The notes below the pieces were generated by a model that saw only the letters and a program-made list of their open reading frames with translations, had not been told where the DNA came from and ran no database searches. A DNA stretch of 64,000 nt from an uncultured Acidimicrobiia bacterium (GTDB taxonomy: Bacteria; Actinomycetota; Acidimicrobiia; Spongiisociales; Spongiisociaceae), in NCBI GenBank assembly GCA_958295745.1, contig OY282370.1, positions 2,144,548 through 2,208,547 of the forward strand, given 5' to 3'. Position numbers and translations under genes: made by a program. This document shows, piece after piece, positions 63,684 to 64,000 of the stretch (the first letter of the stretch is position 1; each line of letters begins with the position of its first letter).

Positions 63684-64000
63684 GTGCAAGCCGGCGCCGG
63701 CAAGTTCGGTTTCGAGCGGTCTCGCCTGCTCCACGAGGCATCCAAGAAGGTCATTCCCGGCGGGGTCAACAGCAACATCCGTCTGGGGGAGAGGCCGCAC
63801 CCGATCTTCTTCGAGTCGGGCGAGGGGCCTTACCTGTACGACGTAGACGGGAATCGGCTGATCGACTACGTGATGGGGCAGGGGCCGATGCTCCTCGGCC
63901 ATAGACCAGGGTTCGTCGTGGAGGCGGTCGAGGCGCAGCTGGCCAAGGGAATCCTGTACGGGGCCCAGCATGAGCTGGAGGTGGAGGCCGCCCGCCTCGT
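63684..64000 (+). CDS. class-III aminotransferase, glutamate-1-semialdehyde aminomutase-like (3' end outside window)
   Basis: GTG 63684 follows GGAAGGAG at about five bases. The frame stays open to the window edge and encodes SRLLHEASKKVIPGGVNSNI, PIFFESGEGPYLYDVDGNRL and IDYVMGQGPMLLGHRPGFV, the N-terminal substrate and cofactor region of HemL-like enzymes. The catalytic lysine lies beyond the window. It is a second such enzyme within 4.5 kb. It is divergent from the M24-fold gene; the 250 bases between contain no clear element, apart from a 36-codon open frame of doubtful value at 63454-63564. Confidence 0.85.
   Translation, partial: MQAGAGKFGFERSRLLHEASKKVIPGGVNSNIRLGERPHPIFFESGEGPYLYDVDGNRLIDYVMGQGPMLLGHRPGFVVEAVEAQLAKGILYGAQHELEVEAARL

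Overview
The window is high-GC bacterial DNA of actinobacterial character. Supporting signs are a SUF iron-sulfur locus with a Rieske gene between sufD and sufC, a family-5 uracil-DNA glycosylase, an LLM (F420-type) oxidoreductase, many GTG starts and translational coupling through ATGA/GTGA overlaps. A lineage near the class Acidimicrobiia is my inference; no rRNA or marker phylogeny is present. I found no tRNA, rRNA or CRISPR array.

Bases 1-21331 are mostly housekeeping: the 3' part of gltB with gltD (glutamate synthase), sufB behind a promoter and a foldable leader, a primary-type sigma factor, a lipoprotein with a DUF4015 barrel, a uracil-DNA glycosylase, sufD-Rieske-sufC, fumC, convergent clpB, a zinc-ribbon miniprotein, a coiled-coil membrane protein, a three-gene minus-strand operon (two DUF488 proteins and a dual-OB protein), a metallo-hydrolase and panB.

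Bases 22040-34819 form one long, mostly overlapping catabolic operon: hydantoinase/oxoprolinase A, an Asp/Glu/hydantoin-type racemase, a five-part peptide-type ABC importer, hydantoinase B, an amidohydrolase and an M24 peptidase. This suggests uptake and stepwise opening of cyclic amides or small peptides. An SDR, an LLM oxidoreductase and a RidA protein follow (35293-37387).

Bases 37513-43672 are visibly richer in A+T and hold a DNA-modification/defence island: a ParB-like protein, a nuclease-like partner, a D12-class adenine methylase and a 1034-residue nuclease-methylase fusion. Bases 43759-53109 return to high GC with a second catabolic set (NifU-like protein, ornithine cyclodeaminase family, DHDPS family, Rossmann protein, NTF2-like, VOC, aminothiazoline-carboxylate hydrolase family, alcohol dehydrogenase, two SDRs, phosphotriesterase family). 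Bases 53164-59438 mix an alpha-carbonic anhydrase lipoprotein, an acyltransferase, a broken mrr paralogue and an intact Mrr / Rad50-like ATPase / small HEPN-like cassette that is a candidate defence system. The right end (59505-64000) carries two class-III aminotransferases, a racemase/decarboxylase-fold enzyme and an M24-fold hydrolase lacking the usual metal ligands.

The least explained signals are non-coding. A dispersed element of about 220 bp occurs three times (near 21.6, 35.0 and 61.0 kb) with a conserved 7-bp stem and 17-nt loop, whose changes keep pairing only as RNA of one strand. A second small repeat sits between convergent genes at 13958-14070 and 17728-17798 and supplies their stop codons. 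Gene relics (an HAD start, an SDR 3' end, an mrr 3' end) mark sites of past rearrangement.
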